Below are positions 36,993-46,346 of a stretch of DNA of 64,000 bases, piece after piece; position 1 is the first letter of the stretch; each line of letters begins with the position of its first letter. Under the pieces are notes generated by a model. It made no database searches. It worked only from the letters and a program-made list of their open reading frames with translations, and was not told the origin of the DNA. The position numbers were made by a program, and so were the translations under genes. The DNA lies in assembly GCA_049840595.1 (NCBI GenBank), contig JASGKO010000036.1, forward strand, positions 1 through 64,000. Direction: 5' to 3'. Origin of the DNA: JASGKO01 sp049840595. GTDB lineage: Bacteria > Verrucomicrobiota > Verrucomicrobiia > Chthoniobacterales > Chthoniobacteraceae.

Positions 36993-39011
36993 CTACTGCG
37001 CCGAGGCGGTTGTCGGCACGGACGACTGGTTGACCCACACAGTCATCGGAGCGAGGCCGCGATTGTTCCAGGCGTAGTATGGAATCGCGGTGAATGCGGG
37101 CTGGTTGGCGGGCCTGACCTGGAGCGTGACGGCGTCGTGGAAGAAGTCGGCTTTCCGCGTGGGAGTCAGTGCAATCGGAGAAGCGAGCGGGAGTGAAGGC
37201 AGGGACTGCTTCACTGCTTCCACACAATACACCACTGGGCCACGCTCGAAGCATACCTGCCCTTGGGTCGCAGCGATTTTTTCGTTGCCGTGAACGGTTT
37301 GCACCGGCATGGCGAAATCCAGTTGGACCACCTCGTTGGCCCGCCATTGGCGATGAATGGTGAGGTAGCCGTTTTCCAAAGTGCCGGAAACTTTCTCGCC
37401 ATTGACTCCGCGCGCTCCATTGCGCGGTGCCGGACGATTCGTAGGAATAAAGGTCACCCGGCAAGGGACGGCCCTGCGCCCAATCCGGAATGCGCAACCG
37501 CAGGGAGAAAAGGCACCGGACTCGCCGCGGAGACTGTGAGTTTTATCGCACTATTTCACGGATAGTCGGTAATCTGGCGGAGGCTGACCACCGTGCCGCC
37601 GATACTCACCTTCCCCTCACTCTGCGCGTAGAGATTCACGTAGAGCGAATCGTTGCGCACCGCGTAAAAGTAGCCGCTGAGCGAAGCGAGCGTGCGCATC
37701 AGATCTGGCGGACAGCAGGCACAGCCAAACCACGGAGCACGGCCCGCACAGCCATTGTTGTTCACCGCTTTTCCGTCGTAGGCGAGCGGGTTTGGATAGA
37801 AGCAAACGGTCGCCCGACTCAGAGACGCCGCTGATGAAGCCGTTGTAGGCGGTGCGCTCAAAGACGTTCATGGTACTTGGCGTCGCCGGTCATCAGGAAG
37901 GACGGCGGCGGGTGATTCCACTGCATAAACGCAACGGCAGCGCAGGTTTCGTTGTAAGCATCGGCCGGTAGTCCGGTAATCGGCCCCGTAGGCTTCGCCA
38001 TTGCGGCGCGCGCCGACCCCGCCGGTGATATAGAGTTTTTTGGAAACTGACGTTGTCCCAGATTTTGTTGATCGCGGTGAAATAGCGCGGATCGCCGGTG
38101 AGCGCGGCGACATCGGCCATCCCGGAATACATGTAGTTCGCACGCACGGCATGACCCACCGCCGTGTCCTGATCCGTGACCAGCTTGTGCATCTGGTTAT
38201 ATTCCGAGCCACCAGGGCCGCGATTATCGAGAAAGGTCTTCGCGAGCTGGAGCCAGCGTTGGTCGCCCTGTGACGGGTAGAGCTTCACCAGCCCCATCTC
38301 GACAATCTGGTGGCCCGGCGCGAAGCCGCCAGCTCCGCCACATCGCCAAAGGTGCGCCAGAGTAGCGGCACCCCCTCTTCTCAGGCACACATCGAGCAAG
38401 GTGCGCTTGCCGGTGGCCTGATAATAGGCCACTCCTGCCTCGTAAAGGTGTCCGGCATCGTATAGCTCGTGGCTGAGCTTCGGGTCATTTTCCCAAAAGT
38501 CGCCTTTATTCCCGCCCATTTGTGGCCGACGGTATCCGGGTGCATGGTGCGGAAGGTGTAAAGGTAGCCATCCGGCTCCTGGGCCGCTGCGACATGTCTG
38601 GATCCATTCATCGACTTTTTTCTCAAGGGCAGGATTGGGTCCCATGCTGAGGACATACGACGCTGCTTCGATGGATTTATAAACGTCGGTGTCGTCAAAA
38701 GGATTTTGCGTCGGCGGATTGATTTGAAAATTCTTTTCCCCAGCGGCGCGACGACGCATGACTTCGGCGGCGAGATCGAAATTTTTCAACCGTCCCGATT
38801 CTTCGCATTGTTGAAACGCGAAAGGAATGGTGACCTCGCGATTGATGTCCTGCTTGGTCTTCCAGAAGCCACCGGTAATGCGGACAGAAGTAAACGGCAC
38901 CGGCTGCACGGGATAATCGCGGGCGGGCTGGGCGGCAGCAACTGGCGCGGCAGGCGACGAGATTTGTGCCGCCAAATGGCCGAAGGCGATGCAGGCGCCA
39001 AACGCGAGCAT
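36993..39011 (-). CDS. Exported GH127-like (DUF1680) glycosidase, multiply frameshifted
   Basis: About 670 residues. Start MLAFGACIAFGHLAAQ at 39011 gives a signal peptide. Motifs joined across frames: FTSVRITGGFWKTKQDINRE, DTDVYKSIEAASYVL, LYDAGHLYEAGVAYYQATGK, KLYITGGVGARRNGEAYG, the Cys-rich APWFGCACCPPDLMRTLASL, and a C-terminal beta domain (YCVEAVKQSLPSLPL). GH127 beta-L-arabinofuranosidases use a Cys nucleophile in this CC region. Frame breaks near 38590, 38390, 38340, 38045, 37970, 37865, 37810 and 37500. Many breaks but an ungapped domain order suggest errors, though decay cannot be excluded for a non-essential gene. Confidence 0.78.
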
Positions 39012-39272
39012 CCGGAGGAGGGTGTATTCATGAGCGATGGTTTTTGGGGTGAAAGGTCGGACAAAGGCGGGCGCTTCATTCCAGTTTTCACCTCGACGGA
39101 AACAAGGGGACGGAACTGAGGAATCACGCAACCAAGCGAACCTTTATCTCACTCGCCCTTGCAAGAGGTGCTTTCCGAAAAGCGGAGCGAAATTATTTGG
39201 GTTGATGGCCCATACTTGCCGTGAATCGGCTCTTGTCGCAAGACGACGAATGCCATAAAAAACGGGACAAAA
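39012..39272. other. Divergent intergenic region, GH127 and AraC regulator
   Basis: 261 bases between two divergent starts, which must hold both promoters. I see no clear operator or consensus promoter. Confidence 0.4.
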
Positions 39273-40093
39273 GTGACTTCCTCCCCACGAGCGCCTCTTT
39301 TGAAATACCGACCGATTGCCGGGGCGGGTGGTCTTTTTGTTTCCCCTGGGTATGGGACTCATCCCGACCGCCTCGCCGATAGCTGGGAACTCATTTTTGT
39401 TCGCACCGGCTGCCTGCATATCGAAGAGGCGGGCGTCGAGTATCGGGTGAACCGGGGCGAGTCGCTTCTGATGCTGCCGGGCCGCCGCCATCGCGGGTTG
39501 AGCGAGCATCCGGCGGAACTCTCCTTTTACTGGGTCCACTTCATCCTGGCGCCACAGCGACTCCCCTCGCCGCTCCAGCTTCCGCAACACGTGCGCCTGG
39601 CGCGACCGGAACGGCTGGCAGAATGGTTTCATCAATACATTGCCGACCAGACCGTGCGGGTGCTAACTCCACTGGCCGGTGAGTCCATGCTGTTACTGAT
39701 GCTAAACGAGACGATGCTTCCGGCGGACGCGGCGGGAATCAAGGGTGCGGTTTCGCTCGTACGCAAGGCGGAGGAATACATCTCGCATCAGATGCGGAAT
39801 GGGATCAGCCCCGGCGCAGTGTCGCGAGCCGTAGGCTACAACACGGCCCATCTCTCCCGGCTCTTCCGTCGCATCCATGGAGTGACGCTGGGCGGATTTA
39901 TCCACCGCATCCAGATCGCACAGGCCCGCACCTTGTTGCAAGGCTCCGCCTCGCCATTGAAGCAGATCGCCAGCCAGTGCGGCTTTCGCGATGTGGGTTA
40001 TTTCCGCCGCTTGTTTCACCGCGGGCGAGCTTCGGCATTTCGCCGCGCGAGTATCGCAACCGTTTTGGGCAGGTGCGGATTAATCGGGATTAG
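39273..40093 (+). CDS. AraC-family transcription regulator with cupin sensor (one frameshift)
   Basis: About 273 residues. N-terminal cupin-like sugar-sensing half (DSWELIFVRTGCLHIEEAGV; GESLLMLPGRRHRG) and a C-terminal double helix-turn-helix (GAVSRAVGYNTAHLSRLFRR; LKQIASQCGFRDVGYFRRLF). After RLFHR the frame slips near 40025; the other frame gives the proper ending FGISPREYRNRFGQVRINRD and stop at 40093. Divergent from the GH127 gene, hence a candidate regulator for it. Confidence 0.82.
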
Positions 40094-40189
40094 ACGTTGC
40101 CCACGCATTGAACTCGTCTCGGCACGAAGTATCGCGGACAAGAGAGCGCTCCACCGCAGAGTCGAGGAACGAGGAGGGAAAGGTCGGTT

Positions 40190-40588
40190 TTATTTGACCT
40201 GCACGGGAACAAATTGCTCGAAACCGGCTTTTAAATAGTAGCGGACCGGCGGGTGTTCGGATTTTTCATTACGAAAGCGGTAGAGTTCGTAGTGACCGGA
40301 ATCTTCCAGGCCGACTTTGATCATCTGGGAATCATGCTCTTCGGAGAGGCCTTTGCCGACGTGATAGAGCGGCTTTCCGTGCCATTTGACGAGAACCTGG
40401 TCGTCCCTGAAATCCTTGGGTGCGGGGAAGAACTGGGTATCTCCAGCGGCGGTGTCTTCGGTGAACTTTTCAAGGTCGGCGCGGTGGCTTTGGTTTTCCC
40501 ACTGGGAAATAGTCACCAAGCCGAGCAGCAACAACAAGCCACCCCCCAAAGCGGTCAAAAGCAGGTTTTCTTTGCGGGATTCGGCCAT
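40190..40588 (-). CDS. Single-helix membrane protein of unknown function
   Basis: 132 residues from MAESRKENLL. One membrane helix near the N-terminus (LTALGGGLLLLLGLVTIS), then a soluble domain (DQVLVKWHGKPLYHVGKGL; DSGHYELYRFRNEKSE). Starts 19 bases after the plsC stop and may be the last gene of the tyrA-aroA-cmk-plsC run. Family not recognised. Confidence 0.65.
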   Translation of the reverse strand: MAESRKENLLLTALGGGLLLLLGLVTISQWENQSHRADLEKFTEDTAAGDTQFFPAPKDFRDDQVLVKWHGKPLYHVGKGLSEEHDSQMIKVGLEDSGHYELYRFRNEKSEHPPVRYYLKAGFEQFVPVQVK

Positions 40589-40607
40589 GGGATGCAAATC
40601 GGGTAAA

Positions 40608-41252
40608 CTATTCCTCAAGCTTGATGGCGGCGATGCGTTCCATGACCCGATCGCTGAGGCGCTGAAAGACTTCACGTCCCCCTCCCTCGATATCAGCCTC
40701 GGTGAAGATCATGGGCTCGCCGACGACCACAGTAATGGGCTTGCGCCGGGGAAGTTTCGCGTCGCGCGGAAAAGCTTCGTAGGAGCCGAAGATACGCATG
40801 GGAACGACCGGCACAAGGGACTTGGCAATGACGAGGCCGAGACCGGCCTGCGCGGGCTGGAGCTGGCCGTCCTTGGTGCGCGTGCCTTCGGGAAAAATGA
40901 CGGTGCACCCACCTTCCTTCACAAGGCGGATGACGGTCTTGAGTGCGCTCATATCCGCACCGCCACGATCAACCGGCACCACATTGATCTTGGGAAAAAT
41001 GGGCCCCAGCAGCGGCCACTTCAGCAAAGAGCGACGGGCCAGAAAATGAACCGGGCGACGGCAGGCGATACCAGCCAGGGGTGGATCGAGAAAGCTCTGG
41101 TGATTCATCGCGAGCAGACAGCCGCCCTCGGACGGAATGCGCTCCGCATGAATCGCGCGATAGGAAAACATCATCTCCGCGAGTGTCCGGGATAGGAAGA
41201 ACCCCATCTTGTACCATCCGTTATGCCCGTAAACTGGATCGGAAAGACTCAT
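40608..41252 (-). CDS. plsC: 1-acyl-sn-glycerol-3-phosphate acyltransferase PlsC
   Basis: 214 residues. Catalytic motif NHQSFLD (NHx4D), FPKINVVPVDR, FPEGTR and VPVVPMRIFG are the four acyltransferase motifs in order. Adds the second fatty acid in phospholipid synthesis at the inner membrane. The ATG at 41250-41252 overlaps the cmk stop (ATGA), so translation is coupled. Confidence 0.88.
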   Translation of the reverse strand: MSLSDPVYGHNGWYKMGFFLSRTLAEMMFSYRAIHAERIPSEGGCLLAMNHQSFLDPPLAGIACRRPVHFLARRSLLKWPLLGPIFPKINVVPVDRGGADMSALKTVIRLVKEGGCTVIFPEGTRTKDGQLQPAQAGLGLVIAKSLVPVVPMRIFGSYEAFPRDAKLPRRKPITVVVGEPMIFTEADIEGGGREVFQRLSDRVMERIAAIKLEE

Positions 41253-41896
41253 TCGCGAATCGTCAGGCCCTTCAGCTTCAACCGACCAATCACCTCGCCC
41301 ACCACGCCATCAATGGTGAGATTCGAGCTGTCAATGACGTGCGCATCCTCGGCGATGATGAGCGGTGAAGTCTTGCGGGTGGAATCGAAACGGTCGCGAG
41401 CGCGAGGGTCATCCTGCTGGCCCTGGAGCTCACGGCGGCGGGCGCGCACTTCGGGCGAGGCATCGATATAGAACTTGTAAGGCGTCTCGGGAAAGACGAC
41501 GGAGCCGATATCGCGGCCTTCCATGACCAGATCGTTTTCCTTGAGGTAACGGCGCTGCTCATCGACCAGCAGGCGGCGGATTTCCTGAATGCTGGAAATG
41601 GTGGAAACGTGGCGGTTCACCGCCCCATCGGAAAGATAGGGCGTGGGGTCCACGCCATCCACCGTGACCGTCGAAACCTTGTCCACGAGGCCGCAATGAA
41701 AATGGGCGTGCGACATGAGGTCGAGCACGGCATCCGTATCCTCGGGATTAACCCCGCGGCTCCAGACGAGCCAGGTCACCGCGCGATACATGATGCCCGT
41801 ATTCACGTAAACGAAGCCGAGCCGACGGGCGAGAGCGCGGGCGACGCTGCTTTTTCCGGAGGCAGCGGGGCCATCGATGGCGATGACGAGTGATTC
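41249..41896 (-). CDS. cmk: Cytidylate kinase Cmk
   Basis: About 215 residues. P-loop VIAIDGPAASGKSSVARAL, GIMYRAVTWLV, LVMEGRDIGSVVFPETPYKF, DASPEVRARRR and a C-terminal SSNLTIDGVVGEVI. Phosphorylates CMP/dCMP. The frame starts at ESLVIAIDG just after the aroA stop. No ATG is in frame; a GTG at 41896-41898 sits one base out, so an indel at the start is likely and the true first codon is uncertain. Confidence 0.88.
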   Translation of the reverse strand, partial: ESLVIAIDGPAASGKSSVARALARRLGFVYVNTGIMYRAVTWLVWSRGVNPEDTDAVLDLMSHAHFHCGLVDKVSTVTVDGVDPTPYLSDGAVNRHVSTISSIQEIRRLLVDEQRRYLKENDLVMEGRDIGSVVFPETPYKFYIDASPEVRARRRELQGQQDDPRARDRFDSTRKTSPLIIAEDAHVIDSSNLTIDGVVGEVIGRLKLKGLTIRE

Positions 41897-41897
41897 A

Positions 41898-43254
41898 CTA
41901 GGCCTCGCTTTCCTCCGTGGGCAAGGCACCGATGACCGGGATTTCCGGCTCGTGGCGCGCCTTAAGATGATTCTCCAACGTCTCGTGGAAATTCGGATAG
42001 GAAGTGGCGACGCACTCCATGTCCTCGATGACCGTCTCGCCCTCGGCGAAGAGGCCGGCGATGGCGAAGGCCATGGCGATACGATGGTCGCCGTAAGCTG
42101 GGAGCTTTCCCCCCGGAGTGGGATACCCCCTTGATTTCGCAGGCCGTCCTCGCGTCTCCGTGCACGTGGCCGCCCATGGCTCGGAGGTTCTTGGCGATGG
42201 CGGCGATGCGGTCGGTTTCCTTGACGCGCAGTTCCTTGGCATCGGCAATGACGGTCTTGCCCATGGGACAGCGCACCAGCCACGGCGAGGATCGGGATTT
42301 CATCGATGACGTTCGGGATTTCCTTGCCGCCAATTTCGGTGCCGCTTCAAGGAGCGCCCGCGCATTTCCACAGACGCCAGCGGCTTCGGCCGTCCTCGAC
42401 TTCTTCGACGACTTCGCGGACTTGGGCGCCCATGCGGATCAGGACCGCGAGCACACCGGTGCGCGTTTCGTTCAGGCCGACGTCGCGGATGATCAAATGT
42501 GAGCGCGGCTGGGCAGCGGCGGCGACGAGCCAGAAGGCGGCGCTGGAAATGTCACCGGGGACGGTGAAATCGCGCGACTCGGGTGTCTGCCGCCATTGAT
42601 CGAAACCGTGAGGTCGTCCTCCTTTGGATGCACGAGGAAGTAGCTCATCATGCGCTCGGTGTGGTTGCGGCTCTGCGACGGGCTCGGTGACGGAGGTCTT
42701 GCCCTTGGTGAACATGCCCGCAAGCAGCACGCGCTCTTCACCTGCGCGCTGGCCATCGGGCAAATTGTAGTCGAATCGGCTGGAGCTTGCCGCCATTCAA
42801 TCACCAGCGGCGGGGTGCCTCTTTCGCCCTGGGCGGTGAAATTCGCACCCATCTGCGAGAGCGGTTCCATCACGCGCTTCATCGGACGGCGGGAGAGCGA
42901 AGGGATCGCCCTTGCAAAGTGCTTTGGAAAGGCTGGGCCGCCAGCACACCGGCGAGCAGGCGCATGGTGGTGCCGGAATTGCCACAATCAATTCGGGCCC
43001 TCCGGAGCAGTGAGCACGCGGCGCTTGCCATGCACGATGAGCGTGGTCGGCTGCGGCTGCTCGATCTTCACTCCGAGCGCGCGCATCGCATTGGCAGTGC
43101 ACATGCAGTCTTCACTCGGCAGGAAGCCGTTGATCACGCAGGTGCCATTTGAAAGGGCCGCGAGGATGACCGCGCGGTGTGAAATGCTCTTGTCGCCGGG
43201 GACGATGATCTCGTTCTGGATCACGGGCGCTTGTTTAATTTTCCAATGGGACAT
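41898..43254 (-). CDS. aroA: 3-phosphoshikimate 1-carboxyvinyltransferase AroA (EPSP synthase), frameshifted
   Basis: Shikimate-pathway enzyme joining phosphoenolpyruvate to shikimate 3-phosphate. Starts MSHWKIKQAPVIQNEIIVPG then DKSISHRAVILAALSNG, the N-terminal signature. Across frames: DCGNSGTTMRLLAGVLA, PMKRVMEPLSQMGANF, LRVKETDRIAAIAKNLRAMG and KLPAYGDHRIAMAFAIAGLF. About 450 residues. Frame breaks near 42990, 42905, 42790, 42660, 42600, 42360, 42265 and 42125. All catalytic blocks occur in order, so error is far likelier than decay. Five bases downstream of tyrA. Confidence 0.88.
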
Positions 43255-43259
43255 GTCTC

Positions 43260-44106
43260 TTAAAACTTCGGGTTCAATGCTTCGCGCCGTTGACGGGCAG
43301 CGGCCAAAAAGGCTTCCAGATCAGCGGGCTGGTCGAGCAGTGTCTCAACTTCCCGCAGTTTTTCAATCATCGCGTGCAGCGACCTTTTCACCGGCCCGCG
43401 ATTGCTCAGGAGAATCTCCCTCCACATCGCCTCCGGCCCGGCGGCGACACGACTGGTATCGCGAAAACCGGGTCCACAAAATTCAAAAGCGCGGGGCTGC
43501 GCTCCGCTGACCGTCTCCACCAGTGCGGAGGCCAGGTACATGCGGCAGGTGGCTGATCCAGCCGACCATTTCATCATGATCCGCCGCACTGAGACGGGTC
43601 GTGTGGCAACCAACCTGCCGCCAGAGCGTTTCCACCTTCTCGCAATCGGTCTCGGAACTCCCCTCACCCGGAGTAACCATGCACATGGCCCCTTGGTAAA
43701 GATCGGCGCGAGCGGCTTCCATCCCCGTCTGTTCGGAGCCGGCCATCGGATGGGAACCGATGAAGCGACCACCCAGCACCGGGCCCACCTGCTCCATCAC
43801 CAGCCCTTTCACGCTGCCAACATCAGTAACGATGGCTCCGGCCTTCAGCGCGGGCTTCATCTCTTCGGCAAGCGCGGCCATTGCGCCTACCGGTACGCAG
43901 AGCACGACCAAATCGGCATCCTCCACCGCGGCGCGAAGATCGGTGGTGGCGACTTGGGCCAGCTCGCGGTCACGAATGATCGTGAGCGATTCGTCGCGGC
44001 GAGCCCAGGCGGAAAGCTGGACGCCTGGCTGGCGCTGGCGGAGCGCCAGCAACAGGGAACCACCCAGCAAGCCCGGACCTACGATGCAGACCGATGGAAA
44101 TTTCAT
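43260..44106 (-). CDS. tyrA: Prephenate dehydrogenase TyrA (one frameshift)
   Basis: About 282 residues from MKFPSVCIVGPGLLGGSLLL, a Rossmann start. DLVVLCVPVGAMAALAEEM, FIGSHPMAGSEQTGMEAARA (conserved HPMAG) and LSAADHDEMVGWISHLPH mark TyrA; the C-terminal helical part follows after a break near 43545 (ending REALNPKF). Oxidises prephenate towards tyrosine. First gene of tyrA-aroA-cmk-plsC. Confidence 0.88.
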
Positions 44107-44118
44107 TTCGTGTGCCGA

Positions 44119-44152
44119 CAAAAACCGCGCCGCTCGAGGATTCAAGCGGCGC
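44119..44152 (-). terminator. Terminator between lipoprotein gene and tyrA
   Basis: Perfect 8-base stem GCGCCGCT / AGCGGCGC (44127-44134, 44145-44152) with a ten-base loop; on the minus strand it is followed by GGTTTTTG. It ends transcripts of the lipoprotein gene. Confidence 0.75.
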
Positions 44153-44186
44153 GTCCGTCAATCAATTCCAATCAAGAAAGCGGCGA

Positions 44187-44609
44187 TTACGGGACCAAAA
44201 AGATTTTGCCCGTGTAGGGATCCTTCACCTCAGTGCCGGGCGGGAAGCCGCGGACATCCACATAGCCCGAATACGGGGCATAGGGGCTGGTGACGAAGCC
44301 TTGCTTGCCAGGAACGGCCACGCCGTAGGGATAGTTCTTCGGAGCCGGGGTGCCGCCTGCCGTCGGCGCGCCATCGGAAGGTGGTGGCGGCGGGGTTGCA
44401 TCCGGCGTGGATTGCGTGGATTCAGGCGCCGGAGTCGGCGTGGAAGTCGCAGGCGGCGGAGTGGGTTGTGCAGCAGCCTCGGCATCACCTTGATAGCCGA
44501 ACTTCGGCTTGGTTTGCTTACGAGGCGGGTTGTCCACACAGGCCCCCAACATGGCAATCGTAAGCACGGAGACAGTAGTGGCAGCAAAGCGAGTCATAAA
44601 TAGGCTCAT
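44187..44609 (-). CDS. Small Pro/Thr-rich lipoprotein
   Basis: 140 residues from MSLFMTRFAATTVSVLTIAM. Lipobox LGAC with Cys near residue 24. A Pro/Thr/Ala-rich linker (PTPPPATSTPTPAPESTQ) precedes a short conserved-looking end (FVTSPYAPYSGYVDVRGFPP; EVKDPYTGKIFLVP). Envelope-anchored, function unknown. Followed by a terminator. Confidence 0.75.
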   Translation of the reverse strand: MSLFMTRFAATTVSVLTIAMLGACVDNPPRKQTKPKFGYQGDAEAAAQPTPPPATSTPTPAPESTQSTPDATPPPPPSDGAPTAGGTPAPKNYPYGVAVPGKQGFVTSPYAPYSGYVDVRGFPPGTEVKDPYTGKIFLVP

Positions 44610-44817
44610 GGATTGCTCTGTAATTAGGTCATTCCACCGGCGATGACAACCGGAAATTCTCGGGGAGGACGGCGGGACACTCGCGTTTCGCAACCGTCAA
44701 GACATCCTGAATGCTCCCTGCGCAGAAAAATTTGCGGCCTCCTGACTTCGCCCGGGGTGACATGGGTAGCTATGGGACGAGCGGAAGTTGCTGAGGAGCT
44801 GCCTCAAAGAAGATCTT

Positions 44818-45804
44818 TTACGAGGCGTGGAAGACGCGCAGTTCGTCTTGAAGTTGCTCGCGGAGGACCGAGGCGACAGCGGCTGGATTTTCCAAGGGGG
44901 CCAGCGCGCCGAGTTCCGGGACAATGGCAAGGTTGGAGCACTTCATGAGCCCTTGGAAACGATAAGCCCAATCCAGTGGTGGATAGGTGATGGAATCGCC
45001 CCAGATGAGTGCGACCGGGTGGAGCAACGAGCGCAGACGGCTTTCCAGATCGAAACTGAAGCGGCCGGCATGGAAGTTCAGGATACCGTGCTCGGCCCCG
45101 TACTGACGCGCACAAGTGGTAAAGACGTTGACTACTTCCTCGGTAACCCGGGCGGGATTGATGAAGCCGTGTGTGGCCAGCAGTTGGCGAATAGCCGCTC
45201 GCGTGGAGCGGTAGTTGCGGTAGAGGAAGCGGTTTAAGATGGGCGTGCGATTGACGAGCCGATTGGTCAAAGGCAGGCGCCGATGGCCGACCTCGGCCTG
45301 ACCGGTGGGCATCATCAGCACGAGACGGGAGACCAATTCGGGATGCTGACTGGCGGTGAGCACACAAAAACCGGCGCCGAGTCCGGAACCGATCAGCACC
45401 GGGGCCTTGTCGCAAGTCGCACGAATGAATTCGGCCAGCGTCTTCGCATGGTCTCCAGCCCGCATTTTTTCATCGGGACGGGCGGATTCGCCGAAACCGA
45501 CGAGGTCCGGCGCGAGTACGCGGTATTGTGCGGCAAACTCAGGGTAAACCTTTGACCATTCGTAAGACGAACCACCTGGCCAGATACCGTGCACAAAGAC
45601 GAGCGGCTGGCCGCTGCCAGATTCGTGGTAAACCATCTGCCCCAAGCTGGTGTGAAGCACTTTGGTGGCGAAAATGGCCGGGGAAATGGTATCAGGCACC
45701 GGGTCCTTGGTCGGCAGCAGCAAGGCATAGCGCAACGCGAGAATCAACGCGCCCAGCAAACCTGCCCCGAGGCCCACTCCCACCAGTTTTTCACGTTTGG
45801 CCAT
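44818..45804 (-). CDS. Membrane-anchored alpha/beta-hydrolase-fold protein lacking the catalytic Ser and His
   Basis: 328 residues. N-terminal membrane anchor (VGVGLGAGLLGALILALRYA), then the fold: oxyanion-type HGIWPGGSS (72-80), YRVLAPDLVGFGES, and the nucleophile elbow VLIGSGLGAG where GxSxG would put Ser at residue 141 but Gly is found. Near the C-terminus VPELGALAPLENP occupies the place of the usual GH-x-P motif, with Ala for His. VALIWGD keeps the acid-region strand. The frame is clean, so the losses look real. Probably a non-catalytic or differently acting member. Last gene of the phoH-ybeY run, 81 bases behind ybeY. Confidence 0.78.
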   Translation of the reverse strand: MAKREKLVGVGLGAGLLGALILALRYALLLPTKDPVPDTISPAIFATKVLHTSLGQMVYHESGSGQPLVFVHGIWPGGSSYEWSKVYPEFAAQYRVLAPDLVGFGESARPDEKMRAGDHAKTLAEFIRATCDKAPVLIGSGLGAGFCVLTASQHPELVSRLVLMMPTGQAEVGHRRLPLTNRLVNRTPILNRFLYRNYRSTRAAIRQLLATHGFINPARVTEEVVNVFTTCARQYGAEHGILNFHAGRFSFDLESRLRSLLHPVALIWGDSITYPPLDWAYRFQGLMKCSNLAIVPELGALAPLENPAAVASVLREQLQDELRVFHAS

Positions 45805-45859
45805 GGCTCAATGTAACGAGGACCATGCAGCTTGCAACGCCGGTTTCCGAGCTTTGTAG

Positions 45860-45892
45860 CCGTAGCAGCGGTCTATGAACGACTGCTACCGG
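45860..45892. repeat. Short palindromic repeat at the ybeY 3' end
   Basis: CCGTAGCAG ... CTGCTACCGG form a stem around CGGTCTATGAACGA. It resembles the arms of the element at 63519-63627 (GTAGCGGCGGTCGATGACCG), so both may be copies of one dispersed repeat. It overlaps the ybeY stop codon. Confidence 0.45.
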
Positions 45893-46341
45893 TTTTTGGA
45901 TTTCGCCGCCTCCAGACAGAAACGTAAAACCGCAGTTTGGGTCTTTTGCATCAAGGCAAAATCCGCGGGCGATTTATCCAAATAACCGTGCAGATGCAGA
46001 AGCCCATGCACGAGGTAGAGGGCAATTTCCTCATCCAGTGAGCGACGATATCGGGTCGCATTTGCGGCTGCCGTCTCGGCGCTAATGATGATCTCGCCGT
46101 GGTGAAAAGTAATGACGTCCGTAGGATCGGGAATCGCCATGAAGTCAGCGTGGATTTGTGCAATTCTGGCATCACTCACGATGGTCACGCCCACCTCGGG
46201 CAAGGTGGCAAGCACCGCTCCTTTGCGAACAGGCAAGGCGAGGACTCGCTGTAAAGCCACGGGGGCCAACTGGCGAAGCCAAGCCATGTCGCAGCGAATT
46301 TTTCGCTGACGATTCACGAGCGAAACTTTAATTTCAGCCAT
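45886..46341 (-). CDS. ybeY: Endoribonuclease YbeY (rRNA maturation)
   Basis: 151 residues, intact. Zinc site HGLLHLHGYLD: His112 and His116 match H3xH5xH, but the third ligand position (residue 122) is Asp instead of His. VTIVSDARIAQIHADFMAI and PTDVITFHHGE are the other YbeY motifs. Acts in 16S rRNA 3' processing and ribosome quality control. Five bases downstream of the pgpH-like gene, in the common phoH-pgpH-ybeY order. Confidence 0.87.
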   Translation of the reverse strand: MAEIKVSLVNRQRKIRCDMAWLRQLAPVALQRVLALPVRKGAVLATLPEVGVTIVSDARIAQIHADFMAIPDPTDVITFHHGEIIISAETAAANATRYRRSLDEEIALYLVHGLLHLHGYLDKSPADFALMQKTQTAVLRFCLEAAKSKNR

Positions 46342-46346
46342 CGAAA

